From Candidatus Poribacteria bacterium (GTDB lineage: Bacteria > Poribacteria > WGA-4E > WGA-3G): a stretch of 64,000 nt of DNA. Every line of letters begins with the position of its first letter. Position 1 is the stretch's first letter. Where the stretch lies: contig JAPPFM010000049.1 in assembly GCA_028821605.1 (NCBI GenBank), forward strand, positions 114,555 to 178,554. The letters are read 5' to 3'. The notes under the pieces are model-generated. The model did not search any database. It worked only from the letters and a program-made list of their open reading frames with translations, and had not been told where the DNA came from. Shown here piece by piece: positions 42,633 through 52,214 of the stretch. The translations under genes were made by a program, and so were the position numbers.

Positions 42633-44045
42633 ATGAACAACAAAACGCTCGATCATTTGCTCATCGCGCTCACGGTTTTATTTGATCTCTGCTTCGTTGC
42701 CACCGCAATTGTCGTAGCGTATTGGCTCCGATTTGAATCAGGGTGGACCCCTGAAGTCCTCGCGTTTCACAAAGGTGGCACCCCTCCCCTTGACGACTAT
42801 TTCCGACTCATCCCGTTGATGGTGATTATCTGGTTAATGACATTGAAGGCTTTAAAGCTTTATCGTCCGGAGAGTAACGCGACACTTTCAGCGTTCTGGG
42901 CACTCTGCAAAGCCGCCATCATCGCACTCATTGCCACGTTAGCTGCGCTCTTTTTTATCTATCATCACGATGCCTACTCGCGCTGGGTGATGCTCCTCGC
43001 TACCGGTTTCAGCCTCGTCTGGTTGTTTCTCGGACGACTCGTCCTTTACCGTTTCCGACAGGCGATCCATGCCCAAGGTGTCGGTGTAAATCGACTGGCA
43101 GTCCTCGGAAACTATGATACCCGCGTCGAAAGGTTTATTGATGTTTTAAACGCTCAGACGAACAGTGGTTACGAGTTTGTGGGTGTAATCAATGCAACGG
43201 TAGATGCTGATGATTCGGACGCGCCATATCTTGGAAAAAGTCAGGAGATACTCGAACTCATACGGACGCATCGGCTTGATACACTCTTTATCGTATCACC
43301 CACGGTGTCGAATGATACGATATTGCAAATTCTCCACGCATGCGAAGGCATGCCAGTTCAAATCAACCTACTGCCCGAACTCTCCGAATTTATCAGGGAC
43401 GGTAGGGAGACCATAACCTTTTTTGATGGCATACCTGTGCTACAATTACGCGAGACACCGATGCAAGGTGTGCGCGGTATCGTCAAACGTCTTATAGACA
43501 TCGTTTTTAGTGGGTTCGCATTGCTCATTTTAAGTCCGCTCATGCTAACGATCGGGATTGTCATCCGCCTGACCTCACCCGGCAAAGCGATTTTCCGTCA
43601 GGAACGCGTCGGCAGAGCGGGAAAGCCGTTCCGCATCTACAAATTCCGTTCCATGCGCGCCGACGCTGAAGAAGACGTTGGGCATGTCTGGGCAAAAAGC
43701 GATGATTCGCGGCAAACCTCACTCGGAAAGTTTCTCAGACGCTGGAGTTTGGACGAACTACCTCAGTTTTTCAACGTTCTCAAAGGTGATATGAGTCTCG
43801 TTGGACCCCGTCCTGAGATGTCCGGATTGATTGATACTTTCAGCGAATCAATCCCACACTACCTCGCTCGGCAGCGTGTCAAATCTGGGATGACTGGGTG
43901 GGCACAAGTTAACGGTTTGCGTGGCAATACCTCTCTTGAGGATCGGGTCAACTATGACCGATACTACATCGAAAACTGGTCTCTCGCCTTGGATATCAAA
44001 ATCATTTTGAAAACATTGTGGGCAATTAAAAAAGGCTCTCGGTAG
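42633..44045 (+). CDS. Polyprenyl glycosylphosphotransferase (WcaJ/WbaP-like)
   Basis: 470 residues. Four to five N-terminal membrane helices, a Rossmann-like middle (LAVLGNYDTRVERFIDV), then the C-terminal sugar transferase domain: RLIDIVFSGFALLILSPLML, KAIFRQERVGRAGKPFRIYK, FRSMRADAE, WSLDELPQFFNVLKGDMSLV, GPRPE. Starts exopolysaccharide or O-unit synthesis by putting a sugar-phosphate on undecaprenyl phosphate in the inner membrane. No other EPS genes nearby; the next gene is convergent. Confidence 0.93.
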   Translation: MNNKTLDHLLIALTVLFDLCFVATAIVVAYWLRFESGWTPEVLAFHKGGTPPLDDYFRLIPLMVIIWLMTLKALKLYRPESNATLSAFWALCKAAIIALIATLAALFFIYHHDAYSRWVMLLATGFSLVWLFLGRLVLYRFRQAIHAQGVGVNRLAVLGNYDTRVERFIDVLNAQTNSGYEFVGVINATVDADDSDAPYLGKSQEILELIRTHRLDTLFIVSPTVSNDTILQILHACEGMPVQINLLPELSEFIRDGRETITFFDGIPVLQLRETPMQGVRGIVKRLIDIVFSGFALLILSPLMLTIGIVIRLTSPGKAIFRQERVGRAGKPFRIYKFRSMRADAEEDVGHVWAKSDDSRQTSLGKFLRRWSLDELPQFFNVLKGDMSLVGPRPEMSGLIDTFSESIPHYLARQRVKSGMTGWAQVNGLRGNTSLEDRVNYDRYYIENWSLALDIKIILKTLWAIKKGSR

Positions 44046-44052
44046 TTTCTGC

Positions 44053-45087
44053 CTATGCCTCAAAATACCGCCGCACAAAGGGCCATGCGCCTGCTTTGTA
44101 ATAACGGTGTCCACCGTCGCCGATAAAGAGTTCACACCTATCCGCAACGCCTGCTACCGTGTAGATAGTTTTCAATCGCTCATAAGCCAGTTCGACGTGA
44201 TCTATCGGAAAAATCCCGTCATCTCGTCCGGCAATCGCACAAAATGGACGCGGTGCGATTAAGCCCGCGACATCATACATCTCCCCCAGTCGCATCACCC
44301 CCGGTACATAGTTACAGTCGCAGTGTCGGATCATACCGATACTCCCTTCAAACGTACAGAAATAGCAACTCGGCACAGCAACCGCGATGCGCGTTTCACA
44401 CGCCGCAGCAAAAAGCGAAACCGTCCCACCGCCGGAATTACCGGTAATAGCGATGCGTTCGGCATCTATCGGTAAGTCCTTTATCGCCCAATCAATGAGG
44501 CGTGACATATCCCACACCCGCTCACCGATCGGGGTCCGCCCGACGAGTATACTGTGAACCAATTGGTGTCGGCAGGAGTGCGTATTATTGGCTTGTTTAT
44601 CTGCATCAGTACGCGTTTCACCGAATGCCCGCGTTGTCGGTGCAATAGCGATATAACCTTCCTCCACGGCTGCCTGTCGTGCGATGTCGCGCTCACCTTC
44701 CAGCATGTGTTCTTCCTCTGTTTCCGTATGTGCAATGCCAGCGTAGAGATGGGGATGATTATGCCCATGCGGTGCAAGGATTAGTGGCACTTTGCCTTCG
44801 ACTGTTTTTGGACGAAGCAGATAAAACGGCAACGGTACCGTCGGCTCTACCCACAGATACCAACTTTCGCGGAAGTGGTTATCCATATCTAAGACTTCGA
44901 GTTGTTCCGCTTTCGGGACGTATCCTTCCAGATCGGAGTCCATGTTATCCAAGCCGAGGATTTCTCGTAACTCTGGACGAAAATTGGCTTGCCATGCTAA
45001 CAGCCCTTCCGGTGTGGTTTCCTGAAATTCGTATTTCCGCGGGACAGTATCATATAAGTTTTTGAAATGTGTTTCAGCGTTATACAT
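44053..45087 (-). CDS. Alpha/beta hydrolase, acetylxylan-esterase-like
   Basis: 344 residues from the ATG at 45085-45087, preceded by AAGGAG nine bases away. Longer frames overlap the opposite epimerase gene and are rejected. Marks: LILAPHGHNHPHLYAGIAHT, GVYIAIAPTTR-type strand, ITGNSGGGTVSLFAAA as the nucleophile elbow (Ser), GRDDGIFPIDHVELAYERL and GDGGHRYYKAGAWPFV for the Asp/His. Cytosolic (no signal peptide). Probably deacetylates sugars; substrate not known. Confidence 0.85.
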   Translation of the reverse strand: MYNAETHFKNLYDTVPRKYEFQETTPEGLLAWQANFRPELREILGLDNMDSDLEGYVPKAEQLEVLDMDNHFRESWYLWVEPTVPLPFYLLRPKTVEGKVPLILAPHGHNHPHLYAGIAHTETEEEHMLEGERDIARQAAVEEGYIAIAPTTRAFGETRTDADKQANNTHSCRHQLVHSILVGRTPIGERVWDMSRLIDWAIKDLPIDAERIAITGNSGGGTVSLFAAACETRIAVAVPSCYFCTFEGSIGMIRHCDCNYVPGVMRLGEMYDVAGLIAPRPFCAIAGRDDGIFPIDHVELAYERLKTIYTVAGVADRCELFIGDGGHRYYKAGAWPFVRRYFEA

Positions 45088-45121
45088 TAGGGGTTTCTCC
45101 TTCATAGGTGCGGCGATTGAC

Positions 45122-45149
45122 TTGACAAAATTTTTGGCACTGCTATAAT
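45122..45149 (+). promoter_or_regulatory. Consensus sigma70-type promoter
   Basis: TTGACA, 16-base spacer, TATAAT. About 97 bases before the ATG of the epimerase gene at 45246, leaving a ~90-base leader. Confidence 0.7.
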
Positions 45150-45245
45150 TTGAATAATCATAGACGACACTTGCAGACCTGTCAACTCTTTTTAACGACA
45201 TCAGACACCATCGTGAAACGATGCCCAGGAGCCATAAGTAAAAAA

Positions 45246-46127
45246 ATGAAAGTATTGATAACCGGCGCGAGCGGTAGACTCGGCGAGTTTGTAATCCGAG
45301 AATTAGCAGCAGAACACTCACTGGTGCTGATGTCGCGCAGAGCACCGCCCGATGAATTCTCGCATCTGCCCTTTGTTCAAGGCGACCTGAACAATTTTGA
45401 GGACTGCCAACGCGCCGTTGAAGGCGTGGACGCAATCCAGCACCTCGGCGCACAGCCAGGTCCCGTCGATCACCCAGATTTACGGGCAGGTGCTGAAGAG
45501 AGAGGCATCCCATTCGACGCGACCTTCAAAACGAATATGCTCGGCACCTACTACCTCATGCAAGCCGCGATTGAAGCAAGTGTTCAAACGGTCGTGATGT
45601 CGGGTAGCAATTGCGCATTGGGACACGGCTTTCGGATCAGCAAAACCCATATTCCCATAGACTACCTCCCGATAGATGAAGAACATCCTTGTTACCCCGA
45701 AGATTCCTATAGTTTCTCTAAACGCTGTGGCGAGGACCTGTTAGCAAGTTATACCCGTGCCTACGGCATCCGAACATACATTACACGTCCCGCCGGTATC
45801 AGTCCAGAAGAACGACGAAAACAAATGGCAGAGAATGCCAAAGCGACAACCGCTTGGACACCGTGGCTCTGGTGTTGGGTAGGTAGTGAAGATGTCGCAA
45901 GTGCGCATCGTTTAATCATGGAAAAGGCAGAAACGCTGCCACCGCACGATGTCTATTTTCTCAACGCAGATGATACGTCCGCATTAGAGCCTTCTCAAGA
46001 ATTGGTGGAACGTTTTAAACCTGAGTTCCTTCCAAAAGTCAAAACGCTTCAGGGACATCAATCATTTATCAATTGTGATAAACTCAAAAAAGCTGTCGGA
46101 TGGCAACACGAAACGTCATGGCGATAA
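45246..46127 (+). CDS. NAD(P)-dependent epimerase/dehydratase (SDR)
   Basis: 293 residues from ATG 45246. Extended SDR: VLITGASGRLGEF (GxxGxxG), VQGDLNNFEDC, GVDAIQHLGAQ, and YSFSKRCGEDLL, the YxxxK pair. A nucleotide-sugar epimerase or dehydratase is likely. AGGAG lies about 14 bases upstream. First of a set with an oxidoreductase and a kinase. Confidence 0.88.
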   Translation: MKVLITGASGRLGEFVIRELAAEHSLVLMSRRAPPDEFSHLPFVQGDLNNFEDCQRAVEGVDAIQHLGAQPGPVDHPDLRAGAEERGIPFDATFKTNMLGTYYLMQAAIEASVQTVVMSGSNCALGHGFRISKTHIPIDYLPIDEEHPCYPEDSYSFSKRCGEDLLASYTRAYGIRTYITRPAGISPEERRKQMAENAKATTAWTPWLWCWVGSEDVASAHRLIMEKAETLPPHDVYFLNADDTSALEPSQELVERFKPEFLPKVKTLQGHQSFINCDKLKKAVGWQHETSWR

Positions 46128-46156
46128 GAATGTAGTTTACTTCTGGAGGAAATATC

Positions 46157-47239
46157 ATGGCAACCAGTGACAGAGTACGCATCGGTGTTATCGGTGTAGG
46201 GAGCATCTCAGTGCGTGGCATCCTTCCGCATCTCACCCAAGACGATGTCCAAGATAGATTAGAGGTAACCGCTGTCTGTGACCCGGTCCCCGGTAGGGCA
46301 CAAGCGGCATCTGAAAAATTCAACGTTCCGTATGCATACCAGACCTACGACGAACTCTTGGCGGATGGACATGTAGACGCTGTTAGCATCGCATCACCCA
46401 TCGGCTTGCATTATGAACAGGGGAAACTCGCGATTGAGCACGGTCTGCACGCCCATTTCAACAAGACGATGACAACCACCGTCGATGAGGCGGACGACCT
46501 TATTGAATCGGCGGCACGTAAAGGTGTGAAGTTGGTGGCTTCTCCCGGACAGATGCTCCGCCCGATCCACCAAGAAATTCGTAAACTCATTAATGAGGGT
46601 GCCATTGGAACGTTGACGTGGGCAGCTACCGGCTCCGCTTTCGGACGGTACCACGAAAACGAATCGGTTCGGCACGGCGACGATCTACTCTCGAATATCA
46701 ACCCCGCATGGTACTTCCGCAAACCTGGTGGCGGTCCGCTCTACGATATGACCGTCTACGGTCTGCATACAATGACCGGTATTCTTGGACCTGTGAAGCG
46801 TGTAACAGCGTTCTCTGGTGTTCGCGTCAAGGAACGTGAATTCCGAGGCGAGATGCTCCCTTGTGATATGGACGATAACACCTTTATTCTCCTTGACTTC
46901 GGCGATGCCTTCTTCGGTTTTATCTATGGTGCTGCAGCGGGACATGGGATCAAGGGGGGATTGGCAATTCATGGGACAGCTGGCGCAATCGAAGGCAGCA
47001 CCCTTAACGGAGAACCAATTGACGCACCGAAAAGAGAGTTACCGCACGTCGTGGGACCGCATCGTAATATTCAGGAATCACACGTCTATGAGGATATTAT
47101 GCAGCTTGTGGATTGGATCCGCGAGGATAAACCGACAATTGTAACGGCGGAGCATGCGCGGCATGTCATAGAAATTTTTGATGCAGGGTACCGATCCGCA
47201 GAGACAGGACAAGCACAAAACTTGCGTACAACGTTTTGA
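46157..47239 (+). CDS. Gfo/Idh/MocA family oxidoreductase
   Basis: 360 residues. VRIGVIGVGSISVRGILPHL, VTAVCDPVPGRAQAASEKF, VDAVSIASPIGLHYEQ, then HAHFNKTMTTT, where other members have EKP (Lys kept, one residue shifted). C-terminal sheet with GGPLYDMTVYGLHTMTGILG. Probably an NAD(P)-dependent sugar or polyol dehydrogenase in the same set as the epimerase and the PfkB kinase (14 bases to the kinase start). Confidence 0.9.
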   Translation: MATSDRVRIGVIGVGSISVRGILPHLTQDDVQDRLEVTAVCDPVPGRAQAASEKFNVPYAYQTYDELLADGHVDAVSIASPIGLHYEQGKLAIEHGLHAHFNKTMTTTVDEADDLIESAARKGVKLVASPGQMLRPIHQEIRKLINEGAIGTLTWAATGSAFGRYHENESVRHGDDLLSNINPAWYFRKPGGGPLYDMTVYGLHTMTGILGPVKRVTAFSGVRVKEREFRGEMLPCDMDDNTFILLDFGDAFFGFIYGAAAGHGIKGGLAIHGTAGAIEGSTLNGEPIDAPKRELPHVVGPHRNIQESHVYEDIMQLVDWIREDKPTIVTAEHARHVIEIFDAGYRSAETGQAQNLRTTF

Positions 47240-47253
47240 AGGAACAATCCGCT

Positions 47254-48204
47254 ATGCCAAAAGCTTTATGTATCGGTGAACTCCTTATCGACTTTGTTTC
47301 CACAACGCCTGATGTCACACTCACTGAAGCCCCAGGATTTGTCAAAGCACCGGGCGGCGCACCTGCCAATGTTGCTGTCGGTTTAGCAAAACTCGGTATG
47401 GATGCCGGATTTATCGGTAAAGTAGGTGCAGATGCGTTCGGCGATTTCCTTCGCGAGACACTTCAGCAGAACGGTGTTAATACCGATTACCTCATTGCGG
47501 GGGAGGGGTCTCGAACGACCTTAGCGTTTGTCGCTACACGCTCCGATGGCATGAAGGACATCACCTTCTATCGACATCCAGGTGCCGACATCCAACTCTC
47601 TCCTAACGAAATTAACATTGACTATATTCAATCGGCGGAACTGTTGCACTATGGCTCTGTGAGTCTCAGCCATTCGCCGAGTCGAGAAGCGACGCTCCAC
47701 GCGATCCAGTCAGCAAGAGCAGGCGGTGCCCGCCTTTCCTACGACCCAAATCTGCGCTTGATGCTCTGGGATAGTGCTAGGGATGCCAAACGCTGGATCT
47801 GGGAGGTAATGCCCTACGCGGATGTCGTCAAAATTTCGGAAGAGGAATGGGAATTTGTTACAGGTGATGCGGATTTTGAACAAGGCATTAAACGTATTCT
47901 TGGACTCGGTGTGAAATTGCTCGTTGTTACATTAGGGGAGCGCGGATGTTATTACACAAACGGTTTTGCTGAAGGTTTTGTCGACGGCTTTATCGTTAAC
48001 GTGGTGGATACACTGGGGGCGGGAGATGCTTTCGTCGCTGCCATGCTTACACAATTAAGTCAGTATATGGACCTTACCGCGCTTGTAAAAGGTCAACTGG
48101 ATCCTATCATGCGATATGCGAATGCCGCAGGAGCATTGGCAACGCAGAAGGTCGGTGTAATTCCTGCTCTACCTACTCCTGCTGATATTGAGAGTTTCTT
48201 GTAA
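47254..48204 (+). CDS. PfkB family carbohydrate kinase (fructokinase-like)
   Basis: 316 residues; start ATG 47254 with GAAGGAAC upstream. PfkB marks: KAPGGAPANVAVGLAKLGMD near the start and the second signature VNVVDTLGAGDAFVAAM with the catalytic Asp (GAGD). Length fits. Likely phosphorylates fructose or a related sugar made by the preceding genes. Confidence 0.92.
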   Translation: MPKALCIGELLIDFVSTTPDVTLTEAPGFVKAPGGAPANVAVGLAKLGMDAGFIGKVGADAFGDFLRETLQQNGVNTDYLIAGEGSRTTLAFVATRSDGMKDITFYRHPGADIQLSPNEINIDYIQSAELLHYGSVSLSHSPSREATLHAIQSARAGGARLSYDPNLRLMLWDSARDAKRWIWEVMPYADVVKISEEEWEFVTGDADFEQGIKRILGLGVKLLVVTLGERGCYYTNGFAEGFVDGFIVNVVDTLGAGDAFVAAMLTQLSQYMDLTALVKGQLDPIMRYANAAGALATQKVGVIPALPTPADIESFL

Positions 48205-48364
48205 GTAGGGAGCCAAGGAAACTTTACCAGGGCTGGTAGGCGCGGTTTGCAACTGCACCGGACTTCACTAATAAATTACCGTTACTGAGAACGACGCTTA
48301 CATTCAGATTTTTATTATCGAACTCACATCATAATAACGTTTCTTAAATCAAGGAGATCATATC

Positions 48365-51300
48365 ATGAAACCATTAAGTCTACTTCTGGTTTTATCTTTC
48401 TTCTTCTGCATTGTTTTCGGATTCATTATGGTATCGGCGGAAGCCGCTACTTTGAACATCACAGTGAAAGATGTCCGAACCGGCAACGGACTAAACGATG
48501 TTTCTATTACCCTCACATCCGACGGTAGTACTGTTGCTACAGGGGATAGCGATGCGACCGGCTCGCTTGAGATTTCAGATTTGGGTGCTGGGGTCTATAC
48601 GATTACCGCATCGTCTCCCGGTTATACCGATGCAGTCGTGTCAGATGTCGCGCTTGCTGATGATGAAACGAAGTCTTTAGAAATTACACTCTCTTCAGAG
48701 GCTATCCAACTTGAACAGATTTCCGTTACGGCCTCGCGTCGTCGAGAAAAGGTGCTTGAAGCACCGGCATCCGTTGCACTTGTTGGGGATTCGGAAATAA
48801 AAGACCGAGTCTCAGCAAATGTTACGGAGCACTTAAAATCGGTACGTGCGGTAGATGTCGTGACCGCTGGACTTGGGGCATCGTATGTTGTTGTCCGTGG
48901 CTTCAACAACGTTTTTTCGGGTTCACTTTTGTCGCTCGTTGACAATCGCATTGCGAGTGTGCCTTCGCTGCGGGTCAATAGTTACAGTTTCATTCCGACG
49001 ATAAACGAAGATATTGAGCAGATTGAAGTCGTCTCCGGTCCTGGCGCGGCACTCTATGGTCCGAACAGTGCCAACGGTGTAATGCACATCATCACTCGCT
49101 CACCCTTCACCTCCCAAGGAACAACCTTTAGCATTGGCGGCGGTGAACGGAGTATACTCATGGGATCACTTCGACATGCGGGTGTTGTCAACGAAACAAT
49201 CGGTTATAAGTTTTCAGGGAATTATTTTCGGGGAAACGATTGGGAAGAGGGGCGCGCAAAAGAGGATCTTGAGGGTGAAGGGGGACTGATATTCGACACT
49301 TACAAAGCCAGTGGCGAATTTCGGGTTGATTACAGTCCAAACGATGACACAACTGCTATTATTGCCAGTGGTTTCACACAAGCCACCGGTATTGAACTGA
49401 CTGGAATTGGCACAGGCCAGGCTCAAAACTGGACGTACGGCTACCTTCAAGGACGGTTCATTCACAAAGACCTCTTCGCACAAGCCTTTTGGAATCGGAG
49501 CAATGCTGGAGATACTTATGTCGTGCGGAGCGGTGATCCGACTATTGACAATTCCGACCTGTATGTCGGACAGATTCAACACGGCTATAGTTTTGGCAAT
49601 CGGCAACGCTTTACTTATGGACTGGATGTGTTGTTAACCCGCCCTGATACGGAACGGACAATCAACGGTATCAATGAAGAGGACGACAACATCAACGAGG
49701 TCGGTGCTTATTTGCAGTCAGAGACCCGTCTCCTTCCACAGTTAAAGTTCATTGCTGCCGGACGGGTTGATGACCACAACCAACTTGAGGATATGGTACT
49801 CTCTCCACGCGTCGCGCTTGCCTACCAACCCAACGACGATCATAATTTGAGAGCAACTTATAACCGTGCCTTTAATACACCGAGAACCTCCGATCTATTT
49901 CTTGATATTTTGTCAGTCAAAGACGCTTTTGGGTTGGGCACTAACTTTCAACCCGTGTTAGGATTCAGTCCTAATATTGACATACGCGCACAGGGGGTCC
50001 GCTCCGAAACGGGGTTCACCTTCAGAAGAAGTACAGATGGTCGTCCGGAGTTTCGTTCTCCGTTCTCGCCACTGGCGAAACTTCCAGTAGAAACCTACGT
50101 TCCGCTTGATGATCCTGTTTTTACCAACGTTATGTGGAGCGTCGGACGCGGAGCTGTCCTGAGTGGCGTTCAACCGGTTTTTGAAGCGAACCTAAAGCAG
50201 ACCTTCACTGCTGAAGCACTTCCAGCCCTCCTTCAAGCCCAATCTCCGGTGACAATCCAAGGGATAGTCTCAGGGCTACCGGCGGAAGTGGTTCAACTCC
50301 TACCCCCAACATTGCAGGAACCCGGGGCGATTGCTGCACTGCCGGCGGAAGTGGTTCAAGGGTTGGTACCACAAGTGATTCAAGGATTGCCAGCCCCTGT
50401 CTTAGAAGAACTCGCTGCATCCCTGGTAACCGACCTCTCCGCCGGATTTGAGGCACTCATCCCGACACAGGTAGACGGTGTCAAAAATGTTCTCCGCTCG
50501 CTCGACCCAGAGGCCGGTAACTTTATCGACGTTGGAGATGTCAATGATGTTGATGCGCTGAAACCAACGATTACGCAAACGTATGAAGTCGGATACAAAG
50601 GGATTCTCGTGAATAAGTTGGCTTTCTCGGTCGATGTCTATCACTCACGCATTAACGATTTCGTCGGGCCCCTGGTCGTTGAGACACCGAATGTATTCTT
50701 AGATGCCGAAACGTTAAGTGCCTCGCTCGGCGCACAGATCACAGCAGCGTTAGCCGATCCGAAAAATGCAGTGCTTAGCCAAGCCGTGCTCGCGTTTGAC
50801 GCGCCTGAACAAGGCGGGAACGGCGACGGTTCACCGGTTGAGGAGTTGGTCAGGTTGTTTATAGCAGGGCCCGACAACAATGGGGCAGCTTTCATTCCGT
50901 TCGGCACGGTCACCCCAGAACAAGCATCAGACCCGAACGCGGTCATGCTCACCTATCGAAACTATGGGGACATTTCGCTCAACGGGTTGGATGTGTCGTT
51001 TACCTATTATCTCAATCCGAGTTTGAGTTTCGGAGCAAACTATTCATTTGTCAGCAAGGATCTTTTTGAGGATGTTGAAGGACTTGGTGATATTGCACTC
51101 AACGCTCCGAAAAATAAATTCGGGGCAAGCGTGCAATACTTTAACGCGGATCTCGGATTAGGTGTGGGACTCCGAACGCGTTTTGTAGCGGGTTTCCCTG
51201 TGAGATCGGGTGTTTATATCGGTGATATTGAATCGTATTATACGATTGATTTAAACGCCGGTTATGAGCTGCCAATCGGTCCCAGACCCCGCTTGTCATT

Positions 51301-51397
51301 CACAGTACAAAATCTGCTGAACCGTAGGCACCAGCAATTTATCGGATCCCCCGAAATCGGGCGTTTGTCAATGGTGCGTCTGACGCAGACTTTCTAA
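48365..51397 (+). CDS. TonB-dependent outer-membrane receptor with N-terminal CarboxypepD_reg domain
   Basis: 1010 residues, AGGAG eight bases before the ATG. Signal peptide 1-28; carboxypeptidase-regulatory-like beta domain about 28-118 (NITVKDVRTGNGLNDVSITL); plug domain 118-260 (VTASRRREKVLEAPASVALV, GPGAALYGPNSANGVMHIIT); then a beta barrel ending with the aromatic C-terminus VRLTQTF. An Ala/Leu/Pro/Val-rich, low-complexity piece (about 603-711, with ALPAEVVQGLV, GLPAPVLEELA) interrupts the barrel. Imports a complex substrate, perhaps a glycan, siderophore or oligosaccharide; no SusD or regulator nearby. Confidence 0.9.
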   Translation: MKPLSLLLVLSFFFCIVFGFIMVSAEAATLNITVKDVRTGNGLNDVSITLTSDGSTVATGDSDATGSLEISDLGAGVYTITASSPGYTDAVVSDVALADDETKSLEITLSSEAIQLEQISVTASRRREKVLEAPASVALVGDSEIKDRVSANVTEHLKSVRAVDVVTAGLGASYVVVRGFNNVFSGSLLSLVDNRIASVPSLRVNSYSFIPTINEDIEQIEVVSGPGAALYGPNSANGVMHIITRSPFTSQGTTFSIGGGERSILMGSLRHAGVVNETIGYKFSGNYFRGNDWEEGRAKEDLEGEGGLIFDTYKASGEFRVDYSPNDDTTAIIASGFTQATGIELTGIGTGQAQNWTYGYLQGRFIHKDLFAQAFWNRSNAGDTYVVRSGDPTIDNSDLYVGQIQHGYSFGNRQRFTYGLDVLLTRPDTERTINGINEEDDNINEVGAYLQSETRLLPQLKFIAAGRVDDHNQLEDMVLSPRVALAYQPNDDHNLRATYNRAFNTPRTSDLFLDILSVKDAFGLGTNFQPVLGFSPNIDIRAQGVRSETGFTFRRSTDGRPEFRSPFSPLAKLPVETYVPLDDPVFTNVMWSVGRGAVLSGVQPVFEANLKQTFTAEALPALLQAQSPVTIQGIVSGLPAEVVQLLPPTLQEPGAIAALPAEVVQGLVPQVIQGLPAPVLEELAASLVTDLSAGFEALIPTQVDGVKNVLRSLDPEAGNFIDVGDVNDVDALKPTITQTYEVGYKGILVNKLAFSVDVYHSRINDFVGPLVVETPNVFLDAETLSASLGAQITAALADPKNAVLSQAVLAFDAPEQGGNGDGSPVEELVRLFIAGPDNNGAAFIPFGTVTPEQASDPNAVMLTYRNYGDISLNGLDVSFTYYLNPSLSFGANYSFVSKDLFEDVEGLGDIALNAPKNKFGASVQYFNADLGLGVGLRTRFVAGFPVRSGVYIGDIESYYTIDLNAGYELPIGPRPRLSFTVQNLLNRRHQQFIGSPEIGRLSMVRLTQTF

Positions 51398-51399
51398 TT

Positions 51400-52179
51400 T
51401 TAGGATATCCGCCTCGCTTTAACGGCGTACATGGGCCAGGAGAAATAGAAATCATCGCCAGCAGGTTCAACTGTGTAATACTCTCGTGCCTCATCAGGCG
51501 AGAGCTGCGCAAACGCATCACGGATCTCTTGTACCAACTCCGGTGGGTTTTGCTCTGGACGCACCCACCACAGAAACGACATCTGTGCATTTCGGACGTG
51601 TGCTGTCTTTTCAATGGAGAATCCGACATCCGTAATCATCGCATCCCATTGCGATGGTGGGCGACCGTATACGTGTGAGTTATCTCGGAGTGCCTCTACG
51701 CGGTTCTGCCACACTACTAATTTTTCCGATTCAGGCGAAACGGAGTCTACGAGACAAAAAAGCCCATCTGTTCGTAGAACCCGATGTACCTCACGCAGAA
51801 ATTTCGGGACATCTTGAAAGTGATGGGGAGCAAGCCGACAGGTCACTAAATCTAACGAAGCCGTGGCAAATGGCAGAGATTCCGCAGCAGCAACCGAAAA
51901 CGCAACGTTCTCTATCGCCTGTTCCTGTGCCAACTCAGCTGCCTTCGCGACCATTTCTGGGGTCAAATCCGTGGCGACCACGTGTGAAACTTTAGGGGCG
52001 AAGGTAAATGCGGTGAAACCCGTCCCTGTCGCAATATCCAGCGTCCGTTCTGTGCCTTTAGGATCGGCAAATTCGAGGATAACGTCTAAGGTGTCGCCTG
52101 TGGCGTGTGCCCTGCTCTGCGCGTAGTAGTCGGCATGCTGGCTAAACTGATTTCGGACGGTGGTGTGTATGGACTTCAT
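51400..52179 (-). CDS. Class I SAM methyltransferase (UbiE-like)
   Basis: 259 residues. TLDIATGTGFTAFTFAPKV (motif I), VVATDLTPEM, AAESLPFATASLDLVTCRLA and FLREVHRVLRTDGLFCLVDS are the UbiE/COQ5-type marks. Substrate unknown (small metabolite or quinone precursor). It follows the alcohol dehydrogenase by 35 bases on the same strand. Confidence 0.85.
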   Translation of the reverse strand: MKSIHTTVRNQFSQHADYYAQSRAHATGDTLDVILEFADPKGTERTLDIATGTGFTAFTFAPKVSHVVATDLTPEMVAKAAELAQEQAIENVAFSVAAAESLPFATASLDLVTCRLAPHHFQDVPKFLREVHRVLRTDGLFCLVDSVSPESEKLVVWQNRVEALRDNSHVYGRPPSQWDAMITDVGFSIEKTAHVRNAQMSFLWWVRPEQNPPELVQEIRDAFAQLSPDEAREYYTVEPAGDDFYFSWPMYAVKARRIS

Positions 52180-52214
52180 ATCAGTTTTCGGTCTGGGTTG
52201 AGGATGACTGATGA

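Noticed and set aside
44053..45513. Longer start for the alpha/beta hydrolase
   Set aside because: The extra 142 codons run antisense to the epimerase leader and gene; AAGGAG fits the ATG at 45085-45087.
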